Below, piece after piece: positions 52,804 through 61,708 of a stretch of DNA of 64,000 nucleotides. The first letter of the stretch is position 1. Each line of letters opens with the position of its first letter. The translations under genes were made by a program, and so were the position numbers. The notes beneath the pieces are model-generated. The model had not been told where the DNA came from and did no database searches. It saw nothing but the letters and a program-made list of their open reading frames with translations. Source of the DNA: Kitasatospora mediocidica KCTC 9733 (GTDB taxonomy: Bacteria > Actinomycetota > Actinomycetes > Streptomycetales > Streptomycetaceae); the NCBI RefSeq assembly GCF_000744225.1, contig NZ_JQLN01000004.1, forward strand, positions 1,240,001-1,304,000. Reading direction: 5' to 3'.

Positions 52804-52997
52804 CGGGCCTTCCTCCGGCGGCGGCCTCGCACGGTGCTGTGCTGTGCTCCGCGCCACGACGACATTGATGCGCTTGGCATGTACTCACGCTGCAGCGATC
52901 ACTGTCAAGGCTCCGGACCACGTTTCCGGCCACCGCGCCGCCCTGCTGACACCCCGTCCGACACCGGCCACCACCTCCCCCGGTCACCGCCCGGCGT

Positions 52998-53039
52998 GCC
53001 GCCGCCCCCGACGTCGGAGCTGACGTCGGGGGCGGCGGC
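52998..53039. terminator. Perfect 18-bp hairpin
   Basis: GCCGCCGCCCCCGACGTC / GACGTCGGGGGCGGCGGC with a 6-base loop. It lies 21 bases after the stop of the 79-residue gene (minus strand) and before the PNGase A promoter. Confidence 0.8.
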
Positions 53040-53059
53040 GGGCTATGACCGGCGGACGG

Positions 53060-53299
53060 TCACCGACCGTCGTGGTGCAGCTGGGCGGCGAGCGTCCGGC
53101 ACCAGCGCGCGAGTTCCTCGCGGCCCTGCGGCTGCCCCGCGCCGAGCGCGCTGACCTGCGCGTCGCTCAGCCGGTTGGGACCCCGGACGGCCATCAGGTG
53201 GCCCAGCTCGTCCAAGAGCTCCGCGAGCCGTGGTGCGTCGGCGTGCTCGATGGTGGCAACGGCCTCGGTGTGGCCGATCGTGACGGATCCAGGCATCAC
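53060..53299 (-). CDS. Small conserved protein, unknown
   Basis: A 79-residue helical protein starting MMPGSVTIGHTEAVATIEHA (the start may be the second Met, 53296). It has no signal peptide and no recognised family; the mid region LLDELGHLMAVRGPNRLSDA and the His-rich end are notable. Codon usage and a strong terminator support a real gene. Confidence 0.6.
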   Translation of the reverse strand: MMPGSVTIGHTEAVATIEHADAPRLAELLDELGHLMAVRGPNRLSDAQVSALGAGQPQGREELARWCRTLAAQLHHDGR

Positions 53300-53409
53300 G
53301 GACTCCTTTTCTCGCCCCTTTCCCCACCGTACGACCGCGACGCGCCACCCGCATCGGGGGCAGAATCGTCGGACCCGTCGCGCCCCGCCTTCGAGGAGAC
53401 TCCCCGCCC

Positions 53410-53838
53410 GTGCTCCCCTTCTTCGCCTACGGAACGCTCCGCCCCGGCCAGCGCAACCACGCGCAGTACCTGGGCGGCCGGTGCGAGGCGGTCCGCCCGG
53501 CCGTCCTGGACGGGGCGGCGCTGCACCGGGGGCCTGGCTACCCGTACGCCGTCCTCGCCCCCGGGCAGCGCGTCCACGGGGACCTGATCACCGTGCGCCC
53601 GGCCGACTACCCCGCCGTGCTGGCCGCGCTGGACGACCTGGAGGACTGCCTGCCGGACGGCAGCGGGATCTACGTGCGGCTCAGCCTCCCGGTCACCGTC
53701 CAGCCGCGTGCCGTCCGTCCCGGCGCCGACGCCCGGCAGGTCGACGCCTGGGTCTACCTCGCCGGTCCCGCCGAGTCAGCCCGGCTGCGCGCCGCGCCCG
53801 CCCCGATACCGTCCGGCGACTGGCTCCGGCGCGGCTGA
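53410..53838 (+). CDS. Gamma-glutamylcyclotransferase-like protein
   Basis: A 142-residue protein of the GGCT fold. The substrate loop FAYGTLRPGQRNHAQYLGG and the Glu in ALDDLEDCLPDGSGIYVRL fit the family, which releases 5-oxoproline from gamma-glutamyl amines. The start is a GTG at 53410. Substrate not determinable. Confidence 0.87.
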   Translation: MLPFFAYGTLRPGQRNHAQYLGGRCEAVRPAVLDGAALHRGPGYPYAVLAPGQRVHGDLITVRPADYPAVLAALDDLEDCLPDGSGIYVRLSLPVTVQPRAVRPGADARQVDAWVYLAGPAESARLRAAPAPIPSGDWLRRG

Positions 53839-53863
53839 CCAGCCGGTCCGAGCCGATCACCGG

Positions 53864-54328
53864 TCACCCAGCCGAGTCCTCCGCGCCGGCCTCGCGCAGC
53901 AGTCGGCGCATCCTGGCGTACTTGGCCGTCAGCCGGTCCCGGGTGGCCGGGTCCAGGACGGCCAGGCGCTCCGGGTCGGCGTTGTGCGCCATGTCCGCCT
54001 CCTTGATGACGGACGCGCCCGGGGTGGCCGCGATCCGCGCCGCGTAGTCGCGCGGCTCCTCCCCCGAGCGCTTGGTGAGCGCCAGCACGAGCCGCTTGGT
54101 GTGCTCCGACAGCGGCGCCGCGGCCAGCCACTGCGCCGACAGCGCGTCGTCCTCGATCGCGTCGTGCAGCCAGGCGGCGGCGATCTGCTCCGCGCTCCCG
54201 CCGCGCGCCGCCACGCCCCGGGCCACCGCCTCCAGATGACCGGCGTACGGCTGCCCGGCCTTGTCCAGCTGGCCCGCGTGGGCCCGCCGGGCCACCGCCT
54301 CGACCTCGTCCAGGCTCAGAAATGTCAT
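53864..54328 (-). CDS. HD-domain phosphohydrolase
   Basis: A 154-residue protein. The HD signature is AAWLHDAIEDDAL, preceded by AHAGQLDKAGQPYAGHLEAV (first His) and followed by IKEADMAHNADPERL (late Asp). This resembles the hydrolase half of RelA/SpoT or small ppGpp/nucleotide hydrolases. The ATG at 54328 fits the family start. It converges with the GGCT gene. Confidence 0.87.
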   Translation of the reverse strand: MTFLSLDEVEAVARRAHAGQLDKAGQPYAGHLEAVARGVAARGGSAEQIAAAWLHDAIEDDALSAQWLAAAPLSEHTKRLVLALTKRSGEEPRDYAARIAATPGASVIKEADMAHNADPERLAVLDPATRDRLTAKYARMRRLLREAGAEDSAG

Positions 54329-54497
54329 CCCGGCAGCGTAGCGCCGAGCCCCGGAGGCAGGCTTCCAGGAGGATTTCCAACAACCTCCGCTCCGCACCCA
54401 TCCGCCGGGACCGCCGCTACGAATCGAGCCCGACACCGTCCCCCACCGCCCGTCCCTCGTCCCGTGTCCCGTGTCCCTCGTCCAGGAGGCAATCGCC

Positions 54498-55574
54498 GTG
54501 CCACTCGCCCGCCGACCGCTGCAGCTGTTCGACGTCCGGGAGATCTACGCGGAACCTGCGGCCGCCGCCTCGCCGCGCGGGCGCCAGGTGCTGGAACGCT
54601 TCCCGGCGGCGCGGGTGATCGAGGTGGCCTCGCACTGGCAGATCCCGCATCTGCACGGCAACGAGGGCAACGTCGAGCGCTGGGCGCGGATCAAGAGCGA
54701 GGTGCTGGTGCTCGGGGTCAAGAAGTCGCTGGCCGCCCGCCCCAACGGCCGCTCGGCGGACTGGATCGCCCCCAGCTCCGCCAACGGCTGCGCGCTCGCC
54801 TGCGCGTACTGCTACGTACCGCGCCGCAAGGGCTACGCCAACCCGATCACCGTCTTCACCAACATCGAACAGACCATCGGCTACCTGGAGCGGCACATCC
54901 GCCGCCAGGGCCCCAAGGGCGAGCCGAACCAGTGCGACCCGACGGCCTGGGTCTACGACATCGGGGAGAACAACGACTGCGCGGTGGACGCGATGGTCTG
55001 CGACAACACCGCCGACCTGATCCGGGCCTTCCGCGGCTGGCCGAGCGCCAAGGCCTCCTTCGCCACCAAGTGGGTCAACCCCGACCTGCTCGACCTGGAA
55101 CCGCGCGGCCGGACCCGGATCCGGTTCTCGCTGATGCCCCCGGCCGATGCCCGGTTGCTGGACATCCGCACCACGCCCGTCCCGGCCCGGCTGGCCGCCG
55201 CCGGCGACTTCCTGGAGGCGGGCTACGAGGTGCACTTCAACCTCTCCCCCGTCGTCCTGCGCGAGGGCTGGGAGGCGGACTGGGCCGAGCTGCTCTGCCG
55301 GATGGACGACATGCTCCCGGCCGGGGTCAAGGCGCAGGCCGCCGCGGAGATCATCATGTTGACGCACAACCACGGGCTGCACGAGGTCAACCTCGGCTGG
55401 CACCCCAAGGCCGAGGACCTGCTCTGGCGCCCCGAGATCCAGGAGCCCAAGCGCTCGCAGAACGGCAGCTGGAACGTCCGCTACCGCTCCGGCGGCAAGG
55501 CCGCCGCGCTGGAGACGCTGCGCGGCCTGATCGCCCGCCACGCGCCCTGGCTGCGGATCCGGTACGCCTTCTGA
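54498..55574 (+). CDS. Spore photoproduct lyase-like radical SAM protein
   Basis: A 358-residue radical SAM protein. The cluster motif is CALACAYCYV (C-x3-C-x2-C), with FDVREIYAEP at the N-terminus and FATKWVNPDLLDLEPRGRTR, HFNLSPVVLREGWE, HNHGLHEVNLGWHPKAEDLL later. It belongs to the actinomycete branch of the SplB family; SplB itself repairs the spore photoproduct in UV-damaged DNA. The GTG at 54498 has AGGAGG eight bases upstream and is preferred over a GTG at 54471. Confidence 0.88.
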   Translation: MPLARRPLQLFDVREIYAEPAAAASPRGRQVLERFPAARVIEVASHWQIPHLHGNEGNVERWARIKSEVLVLGVKKSLAARPNGRSADWIAPSSANGCALACAYCYVPRRKGYANPITVFTNIEQTIGYLERHIRRQGPKGEPNQCDPTAWVYDIGENNDCAVDAMVCDNTADLIRAFRGWPSAKASFATKWVNPDLLDLEPRGRTRIRFSLMPPADARLLDIRTTPVPARLAAAGDFLEAGYEVHFNLSPVVLREGWEADWAELLCRMDDMLPAGVKAQAAAEIIMLTHNHGLHEVNLGWHPKAEDLLWRPEIQEPKRSQNGSWNVRYRSGGKAAALETLRGLIARHAPWLRIRYAF

Positions 55575-55607
55575 CCCGGGCCGGCCCCAGCGCTCCGGCC
55601 GCGCACC

Positions 55608-57008
55608 TCAGTCGGCGACCGACAGCGCGTGCAGGTAGGTCCCGCGGCCGGCGAAGACGCGCCGGCCGTCCGTGCTGACCGTCCAGACGTCCGCGGCAGG
55701 GCTGGCATCCCGGAAGGTCCACCGGACGGCGCCCGTCGCGGCGTCCAGCGCGACCACGCCGGCGTCCGCGGGGCCGGGGACCACCAGGACGCCGGCCGCC
55801 AGCAGCGGCTGGTTGCGGTTGTCCGGCTTGAACGGCAGGGTGGCCGCCCAGAGCCGCCGGCCGTCGCCGGCCGCATGCGCGGCCACGCTTCCGTCACCGC
55901 CGAGCAGGTACACCACGCCGTCGCCGACCACCGGCGGCAGGTAGCCCCAGTCCGAGTCCGCCAGGGGTGCCAGGCGCCAGCTGGGGGTGCCGTCCGCCGC
56001 GTTCAGCGCCTGGATACCGGTGCCGGCCAGCGCCAGGTAGACGTGCTGCTCGTCGGCGCTCTGCCAGCCGCGCACCTCGTCCAGCTTGGTCGTCCAGAGC
56101 CTGCGGCCGTCGGCGCAGTTCACCACCACCAGCTGCTCCTGGGTGTCCGAACAGATCAGCCGGCCGCCGGGAGCCGGCGCCGCCGAGAGCAGCCAGGAGT
56201 CCGGCGCGGCGGGGAGGGACCAGCGGATCTGGCGGCTCTGGAGCGACAGCGCGACCAGGACGGAGCTGGTCAGGCCGTTGCCGGGCTGTTCGTTCGTGCA
56301 GTAGAGCGTCGTGCCGTCGCAGGCCAGCGGCTGGATGTCACCCGGCGTGCCGGCGCCCTGCGCGGAGGCGGGGCCCGGGCCGGAGTAGGTCCAGTCGCTG
56401 CGGCCGGTGGCCAGGTCGTAGCGGTCGAGGCGCCCGGTGGGAGTGCCGCTGACACCGCTGCCGCAGAACACCTGCCCGCCGTCGGTCACCGGCGTGACGT
56501 CCGGTGCCAGGTCCAGGTGGCAGCGGGACCTGCCGGTGTCCGGGTCCAGGCCGGTCAGGCCCTGGTCGGAGAGGAAGACCGGGAGCGTCGGGCTCCGGTC
56601 GAAGCGGGTCAGCGAGTACGTGCCGGTGCCCTGGTAGCTCCAGAGCACCGTGCGGCCACTGAGTCGCGGCGGCGCGGGCGGCGGCGGTACGAACGGTGAC
56701 GGTCCGGACGGTGACAGGTCGGCCGGCGGCACGGCCTCCGCCGGTACGGGCTGCGGCGCGTCGGCCACCGGCGGACCGCTGTGCGGACGGCTGTGCGGAC
56801 GGCTCAGCGCCCAGGCGGACCCGCCCGCCAGCAACGCGCCCGCGCCGATCAGCAGCTGCCGCCGGTTGGGACGCCGTCCGTACGTGGGATCGCCGTCGCC
56901 GTCCGCGAGGCCCGCCGCCGCCCGCGCCCTCGCCTCGGCCACCGACACCGGGTCGGACAACTCCTCCAGCCCGCCGACGAACCCCGTGCCGCCCGTGTCG
57001 TCCCCCAC
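55608..57008 (-). CDS. PQQ-type beta-propeller protein with membrane/Tat-like anchor
   Basis: A 466-residue protein. After a cytoplasmic start of about 45 residues comes RRQLLIGAGALLAGGSAWAL, a Tat-like or anchoring segment, then a Pro-rich linker, then a beta-propeller of repeated blocks (LYCTNEQPGNG, LICSDTQEQLVVVNCADGRR, VYLALAGTGIQALNAADGTP, VYLLGGDGSVAAHAAGDGRR). Such domains usually bind ligands or proteins; in streptomycetes they often accompany Ser/Thr kinases, none here. Divergent from the phosphatase gene. Confidence 0.82.
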   Translation of the reverse strand: MGDDTGGTGFVGGLEELSDPVSVAEARARAAAGLADGDGDPTYGRRPNRRQLLIGAGALLAGGSAWALSRPHSRPHSGPPVADAPQPVPAEAVPPADLSPSGPSPFVPPPPAPPRLSGRTVLWSYQGTGTYSLTRFDRSPTLPVFLSDQGLTGLDPDTGRSRCHLDLAPDVTPVTDGGQVFCGSGVSGTPTGRLDRYDLATGRSDWTYSGPGPASAQGAGTPGDIQPLACDGTTLYCTNEQPGNGLTSSVLVALSLQSRQIRWSLPAAPDSWLLSAAPAPGGRLICSDTQEQLVVVNCADGRRLWTTKLDEVRGWQSADEQHVYLALAGTGIQALNAADGTPSWRLAPLADSDWGYLPPVVGDGVVYLLGGDGSVAAHAAGDGRRLWAATLPFKPDNRNQPLLAAGVLVVPGPADAGVVALDAATGAVRWTFRDASPAADVWTVSTDGRRVFAGRGTYLHALSVAD

Positions 57009-57136
57009 CGGACGCCCCCTTCGCTCCCGAACAGCCCGACGCGCCCGATATCCGCACGACCCTAGCCCACGCCCCGCACACCTCCCGCTCTGCGCGTCGC
57101 GGTGCGCCCACGGCGGCCGGGGTGTAGTCAGGAGAG

Positions 57137-58225
57137 GTGCCCGAGCGGCAACGATCCGAGAGGACCCACCAGCCCCGGCGACCGGCCGGGGCGCTGGTGC
57201 TGCTGCCGCTCGCGCTGATCGCGGTGATCACGGTCGCCGACGTCCTCTCCCCGCCGGACATCCATCTCGGCCCGCTGCTCGTGGTGGCCCCCGCGATCAC
57301 GGCAGCGTTCGCCGGCACCCGGCTCACCGCGCTGATCAGCGTGCTGGCCGTGGCGGCACTGACCGTGATCGGGGTGATGCGCGACGGGCTGACGACGGCC
57401 AACCACCTGACCCAGATCGCCGCGCTGATCGTGGTCTCGGCCCTGGTGGTGGTCTTCTGCGCGGTGCGCGGCCGGCACGCCCGTGAGCTGGTGCAGGTGC
57501 GCTCGGTCTCGGAGGCGGCGCAGCGCGTCCTGCTGCGACCGCTGCCCGCGCGGGTCGCCGGGCTGCGGATCGCCTCCGTCTACCTGGCCGCCGAGGCCGA
57601 GGCGCAGATCGGCGGCGACCTGTACGCGGCCACCCGGACGGCCACCAGCACCCGGCTGCTGGTCGGCGACGTCCGCGGCAAGGGCCTGCCCTCGCTCAGT
57701 GACGCCGCGCTGCTGCTCGGCGCGTTCCGGGCGGCCGCACATCTGCAGACCGGCCTGCCGGAGCTGGCCGCCCACCTGGACGCCAGCGTCAGCTGGGACA
57801 GCGCGGAGACCGAGTCGTTCATCACCGCGGTGCTGCTCGACATCCCGGACGACGGCGGCGAGATCCAGATCGTCAACTGCGGCCACCCCTCACCGCTGCT
57901 GCTGCGCGACGGCCGGGTGCGGGCGCTGGACCCGAGCCGGCCCGCGCCGCCGCTGGGCCTGGGCGCGCTGGCGGCCGTCCCGTACCAGCCGGACGCCTTC
58001 GGTTTCGAGCCGGGCGACCGGCTGCTGATCTACACCGACGGCGTGATCGAGGCCCGCGACAGCACGCGCGCCTTCTACCCGCTCACCGAGCGGATCACCG
58101 CCTGGGACGGCGAGCAGCCGGCCGTCCTCCTCGATCACCTCCGCACGGACCTGCTGGCCCACGCGGGCGGCCACCTCGGCGACGACGCCGCGATAGTCGC
58201 CGTCGAACGCCTGCCGGGCGCTTAG
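57137..58225 (+). CDS. Membrane SpoIIE-type PP2C phosphatase
   Basis: A 362-residue protein phosphatase. Three or four membrane helices fill residues 20-115; the catalytic domain (about 130-355) has IGGDLYAATRTATSTRLLVG (metal Asp), GDVRGKGLPSLSDAALLLGA, NCGHPSPLLLRDGRV and DRLLIYTDGVIEARD. These enzymes dephosphorylate anti-sigma antagonist proteins. No anti-sigma factor genes are nearby. The start is GTG 57137. Confidence 0.9.
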   Translation: MPERQRSERTHQPRRPAGALVLLPLALIAVITVADVLSPPDIHLGPLLVVAPAITAAFAGTRLTALISVLAVAALTVIGVMRDGLTTANHLTQIAALIVVSALVVVFCAVRGRHARELVQVRSVSEAAQRVLLRPLPARVAGLRIASVYLAAEAEAQIGGDLYAATRTATSTRLLVGDVRGKGLPSLSDAALLLGAFRAAAHLQTGLPELAAHLDASVSWDSAETESFITAVLLDIPDDGGEIQIVNCGHPSPLLLRDGRVRALDPSRPAPPLGLGALAAVPYQPDAFGFEPGDRLLIYTDGVIEARDSTRAFYPLTERITAWDGEQPAVLLDHLRTDLLAHAGGHLGDDAAIVAVERLPGA

Positions 58226-58233
58226 GTTCTGTC

Positions 58234-58518
58234 TCAGGATCCGCCCGGCGTTCCCGTGTCGACGGGCGTGGGCACAGGGGTGGGCGTGGGCACAGGGGTG
58301 GGCGTGGGGGTGGGCGTGGGGGTGGGCACGGAGCCGGAGGCGGCCGACCCGATCTCCCCCGGCTCCGGCGGGGCGTTGGACGTCGCCGGGGCCTTCGGTG
58401 CCACCGGGAACTGCGTGTCGGGCGCCCGCAGCTCACCGTGCACGGCCAGAAGTACGGTGCCGACGCTGGCGATTGTGCACACCAACCAGATCAGCGGATA
58501 GCGCCAGACCGGTTTCAT
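58234..58518 (-). CDS. Small membrane protein with Pro-Thr repeat tail
   Basis: A 94-residue protein: one membrane segment (about residues 8-26, IWLVCTIASVGTVLLAVHGE), then an extracytoplasmic Pro/Thr/Val repeat (PTPTPTPTPTPVPTPTPVPT) coded by a G/C-skewed 12-base repeat. It is divergent from the two-component genes with 36 bases between starts and may be a signalling accessory; function unknown. Confidence 0.65.
   Translation of the reverse strand: MKPVWRYPLIWLVCTIASVGTVLLAVHGELRAPDTQFPVAPKAPATSNAPPEPGEIGSAASGSVPTPTPTPTPTPVPTPTPVPTPVDTGTPGGS
58264..58327 (+). repeat. G-rich tandem repeat with G-quadruplex potential
   Basis: Plus-strand sequence of repeated gggcgtgggcacaggggt and gggcgtgggggt units gives ten or more runs of three or more G within 64 bases. 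It codes the Pro-Thr tail on the opposite strand. Confidence 0.8.
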
Positions 58519-58553
58519 GGGGCCATCCTGACGCATCGGCTACCGTGTGCCTC

Positions 58554-59282
58554 ATGGCGTCCGTCCTCGTCGTCGAAGACGATCCGATCATCCGCACATC
58601 GCTGATACAGAGCCTGAGCACCTGCGGGCATCTGGTGCGCAGCGCACCCGACGGTTTCGGTGCGCTGCGCGAGATCACCCAGTCCCCACCGGACGCGGTG
58701 GTGCTGGATCTGGGGCTGCCCGACATCGACGGCGCCGACGCGCTGCGCATGATCCGCGGGCTGTCCAGAGTCCCGGTGCTGGTCGCGACCGCCCGGGACG
58801 ACGACCTGGAGATCATCAGGCTGCTCAACGCGGGCGCCGACGACTACCTGGTCAAGCCCTTCTCCGGCGGGCAGCTGGCGGCGCGGCTGGAGGCCGTCCT
58901 GCGCCGCTGCCTGCCGGCGGCTGCCGGTGCGCCGCAGGCGCAGGGCGGCGGCGGGGGCCTGCCCGGCAGCGGCGGCAGCTCCCCGATGGTGATCGGGGAG
59001 CTGCGGATCGACCCGCTGGCGCGGGTGGTCCAGCTGGCCGGACAGGACGTGCAGCTCACCCGTCGGGAGTTCGACCTGCTGGCGTTCCTGGCCGAGCACA
59101 CCGGGCAGGTGGTCTCCCGGCAGCGCATCCTCAGTGAGGTGTGGCGCCGGGCCTACCTGGACGAACAGACGGTCGACGTCCACCTGTCCTGCCTGCGGCG
59201 CAAGTTGGGTGAGAACGCGGCGCAGCCGCGGTTCCTGCACACCGTCCGGGGCGTCGGCGTCAAGCTCGTCTGCCCTGCGTGA
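58554..59282 (+). CDS. OmpR-family response regulator
   Basis: A 242-residue regulator. Receiver domain: VLVVEDDPIIRTSL, phosphoacceptor Asp in VVLDLGLPDIDG, and Lys in DDYLVKPFSGGQ. A Gly-rich linker precedes the winged-helix domain (RREFDLLAFLAEHTGQVVSR, DVHLSCLRRKLGE, RGVGVKLVC). It is coupled to the next kinase gene by a four-base overlap (GTGA). Confidence 0.93.
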   Translation: MASVLVVEDDPIIRTSLIQSLSTCGHLVRSAPDGFGALREITQSPPDAVVLDLGLPDIDGADALRMIRGLSRVPVLVATARDDDLEIIRLLNAGADDYLVKPFSGGQLAARLEAVLRRCLPAAAGAPQAQGGGGGLPGSGGSSPMVIGELRIDPLARVVQLAGQDVQLTRREFDLLAFLAEHTGQVVSRQRILSEVWRRAYLDEQTVDVHLSCLRRKLGENAAQPRFLHTVRGVGVKLVCPA

Positions 59283-60787
59283 GAGGGCTGTTGGCCAGGG
59301 TCGCCCTGGCGGTGACCTCCACGGCCGTGCTGTCCTTCCTGATCCCGCTCGCGCTGCTGACGCAGACCCACCTGCGCAGCCAGGTGGTCGCCCGGGCGCA
59401 GCAACGAGCCGCCGCCCTGGCACCCGTGCTGGCCGTCTCGGGCCCCTCCGCCGAACCCGACGGGCCGGACGACCCCGAGGCCCCCGACGCGCTGGACCAG
59501 GTCGCGGCCCGGGCCGGGGCGCCGGGGCAACTGTCCGTGCACCTCCCCGACGGGAGCGTGGTCGGCACCAGCCACGCCCCGTCGAACCGGCTGCTGGGCG
59601 CCGTCCAGGGGCGCGAGACGGCCGGGTACGACGTGCCCGGCGGCTGGGACTACCTGCAACCGGTGGTGCTGGCCGACGCGCGGGTCGCGGTGGTCGAGGT
59701 GTTCGTCCCGTCGGCCGAGCTGTCCCGGGGCCTGACCACCTACTGGACGGCGCTGGGCGCGCTGGGCGCCGCCCTGGTACTGGCATCGGTGCTGCTGGCC
59801 GAGCGGTTGGGCGCCCGGATCGCCCGCTCGCTGCGCGGTGTCTCCGAGGCCTCGGACGCGCTGGGCGGCGGCGACCTCGACGTCCGGGTGGACCCGGCCG
59901 GCGCCCGGGAGGTGCGCGCGGCGGGGCTGGCCTTCAACGCGATGGCCGACCGGATCAGCGCCCTCCTCGCGAACGAGCGCGAGCTGATCGCCGACATGTC
60001 GCACCGGCTCCGGACCCCGCTGACGGCGCTGTACCTGGCCAGCGAGCAGGTCGGGCCGGTGCCGGGGGCGGAGCGGGTGTCCGCGGCGATCCACCAGATG
60101 GAGTCCGAGCTGGACTCCGTCATCCGGGCCGCCCGCGCCCCCCTGCCCACCAACCGGCCGGGAGGGGACGGCGGTTCCGGCTCGCGTGCGGGCGGTGCCG
60201 CGGGTGCGGGTGGCGCTGTCGGTACGGGTGTCGGTACGGGTGTGGGTGCGCCCGGGGTGGCCGCGCGGACCGTCGGGCGGCGGGCCGGGGCAGGCTGCGA
60301 GGTGTCCGAGGTCGCGCGGCACCGGGTCGGCTTCTGGTCGGTGCTGGCGACCCAGCAGAACCGCCGCTGCTCCTTCGCCGCCACCGACGAGCCGACGCCC
60401 GTCGCACTGCCGCCGGACGACCTGGCGGTGGTCGTCGACGCGCTGGTCGGCAATGTCTTCCGGCACACCCCGCGCGGGGCGCCGTTCGAGGTGAGCGTCC
60501 AACGGACCGCGCAGAGCGTCGTCCTGGTGGTCGAGGACGGCGGCGAGGGCATCGAGGACCCGGACAGCGTGCTGGCGCGCGGCGTCAGCGACGGCGGGTC
60601 CACCGGCCTCGGCCTGGACATCGTCCGGCGCACCGCCACCTCGACCCGCGGCGCCCTGCGGATCACGCCCAGCGCGCTGGGCGGCACCCGGATGGAGGTG
60701 GAACTCGGCCTGGTCGTCGGGCCGCGCCGCCCGCTGCACGCGGCCTGGACCGAGCAGCGTCGCCGCCGCCGGGCCCGCAGCCGCTAG
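59279..60787 (+). CDS. Sensor histidine kinase partner
   Basis: A 502-residue kinase. Membrane segments near residues 8-28 and 160-180 bracket a sensor domain; then HAMP (residues about 182-235), the H-box MSHRLRTPLTALYLASEQVG and the ATPase part. The N-box reads VVDALVGNVFRHTP and the G-boxes VEDGGEGIEDPD and GSTGLGLDIVRRTA. A Gly/Val-rich insert (about residues 290-340) separates the H-box helix pair from the ATPase domain. Its start overlaps the regulator stop. Confidence 0.92.
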   Translation: MRGLLARVALAVTSTAVLSFLIPLALLTQTHLRSQVVARAQQRAAALAPVLAVSGPSAEPDGPDDPEAPDALDQVAARAGAPGQLSVHLPDGSVVGTSHAPSNRLLGAVQGRETAGYDVPGGWDYLQPVVLADARVAVVEVFVPSAELSRGLTTYWTALGALGAALVLASVLLAERLGARIARSLRGVSEASDALGGGDLDVRVDPAGAREVRAAGLAFNAMADRISALLANERELIADMSHRLRTPLTALYLASEQVGPVPGAERVSAAIHQMESELDSVIRAARAPLPTNRPGGDGGSGSRAGGAAGAGGAVGTGVGTGVGAPGVAARTVGRRAGAGCEVSEVARHRVGFWSVLATQQNRRCSFAATDEPTPVALPPDDLAVVVDALVGNVFRHTPRGAPFEVSVQRTAQSVVLVVEDGGEGIEDPDSVLARGVSDGGSTGLGLDIVRRTATSTRGALRITPSALGGTRMEVELGLVVGPRRPLHAAWTEQRRRRRARSR

Positions 60788-60804
60788 TGCCGCGTCAGGC
60801 ACTA
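60785..60804 (+). terminator. Hairpin overlapping the kinase stop codon
   Basis: TAGTGCC-gcgtca-GGCACTA, perfect 7-bp arms beginning at the TAG stop. A further palindrome TGACG-ttc-CGTCA (60823-60835) and arms CGAAGCCC / GGGCTTCG follow within 110 bases in this 254-base gap; they may belong to the promoter of the next operon. Confidence 0.55.
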
Positions 60805-61041
60805 GGTCCATACCATCTGACCTGACGTTCCGTCAGCTTTGGCTGTGCCACGCCCGAAGCCCCACCTGAGCGGAACCTTAGGGCTTCGTTAGGTAGGGCC
60901 TGCGGCCGCATACCCGGTCGGTCACAGCTCATACGATCGGCCTTGCCGGCCCCGGACAGCCGAGGACCGGCGTGTGCTCGACCGGTGGCCGGCAGCCGAC
61001 TGCCCTGCCGCGAGCAGACACGAGGCAAGGGATCCACCACC

Positions 61042-61704
61042 ATGACTGCTGATGCGGCGTCTCGACTCACCTCCGCGCCGACACCCCAGCCGGGCAGCCC
61101 CATCCCGGGCTCCGCTCTGGACGCCTACACCAGACACCTGAGTTACGACTACGGAGTCCACCACCTGGCGCGGCTCACCGCGCTGATCGCCTACGTCCTC
61201 CTGGTGTCCGCACTGGTGCTCGGCACGATCCTGCGGATGCGGTACTTCCAGCGCATCGTCAACCGCCCCACGGTCTACGGCGCCCACATGACCGTGGCGC
61301 TCTCCGCCCTGATCTTCGGCGCGCTGCACGGCCTGACCTTCCTGTACCAGCCGGTCTGGGACATCGGCTCCCTCGACCTGATCGTCCCGTTCGCCGGGGG
61401 ACTGCAACGCGTCCCGGTCGGACTCGGGGTGATGGGACTGGAGTTGGCGATCGCCGTCGGGTGCTCGGTCTGGCTGCAACGGCGGCTGGGCTACCGGCGC
61501 TGGCTGAGATTCCACCAACTCGGCTATCTGGCCTTCGCGCTGATCTGGCTGCACATCTTCACCGTCCACCCCGAGCCACGGCATTTCGACCTGGTCGCCG
61601 TGGGGGTCGCCGCAGGAGCGGGCGCCTGCCTGTTCGCCTTCGTGATCCGCGTGCTGCCCTCCCGGTCCCGACTCCTCAACTACCCAGGAAGCCAGGTGAG
61701 GTGA
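61042..61704 (+). CDS. Ferric reductase-like membrane cytochrome b
   Basis: A 220-residue integral membrane protein with about six helices from residue 38 on. Pairs of His in facing helices (GAHMTVALSALIFGALHGLT; FHQLGYLAFALIWLHIFTVH) fit bis-haem ligation in the ferric-reductase/YedZ fold, moving electrons across the membrane. It stands just before a ferredoxin-reductase fusion gene (4-base gap). The ATG at 61042 is chosen by the Pro-rich N-terminal tail; the gene is first in a four-gene operon. Confidence 0.85.
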   Translation: MTADAASRLTSAPTPQPGSPIPGSALDAYTRHLSYDYGVHHLARLTALIAYVLLVSALVLGTILRMRYFQRIVNRPTVYGAHMTVALSALIFGALHGLTFLYQPVWDIGSLDLIVPFAGGLQRVPVGLGVMGLELAIAVGCSVWLQRRLGYRRWLRFHQLGYLAFALIWLHIFTVHPEPRHFDLVAVGVAAGAGACLFAFVIRVLPSRSRLLNYPGSQVR

Positions 61705-61708
61705 ACCT

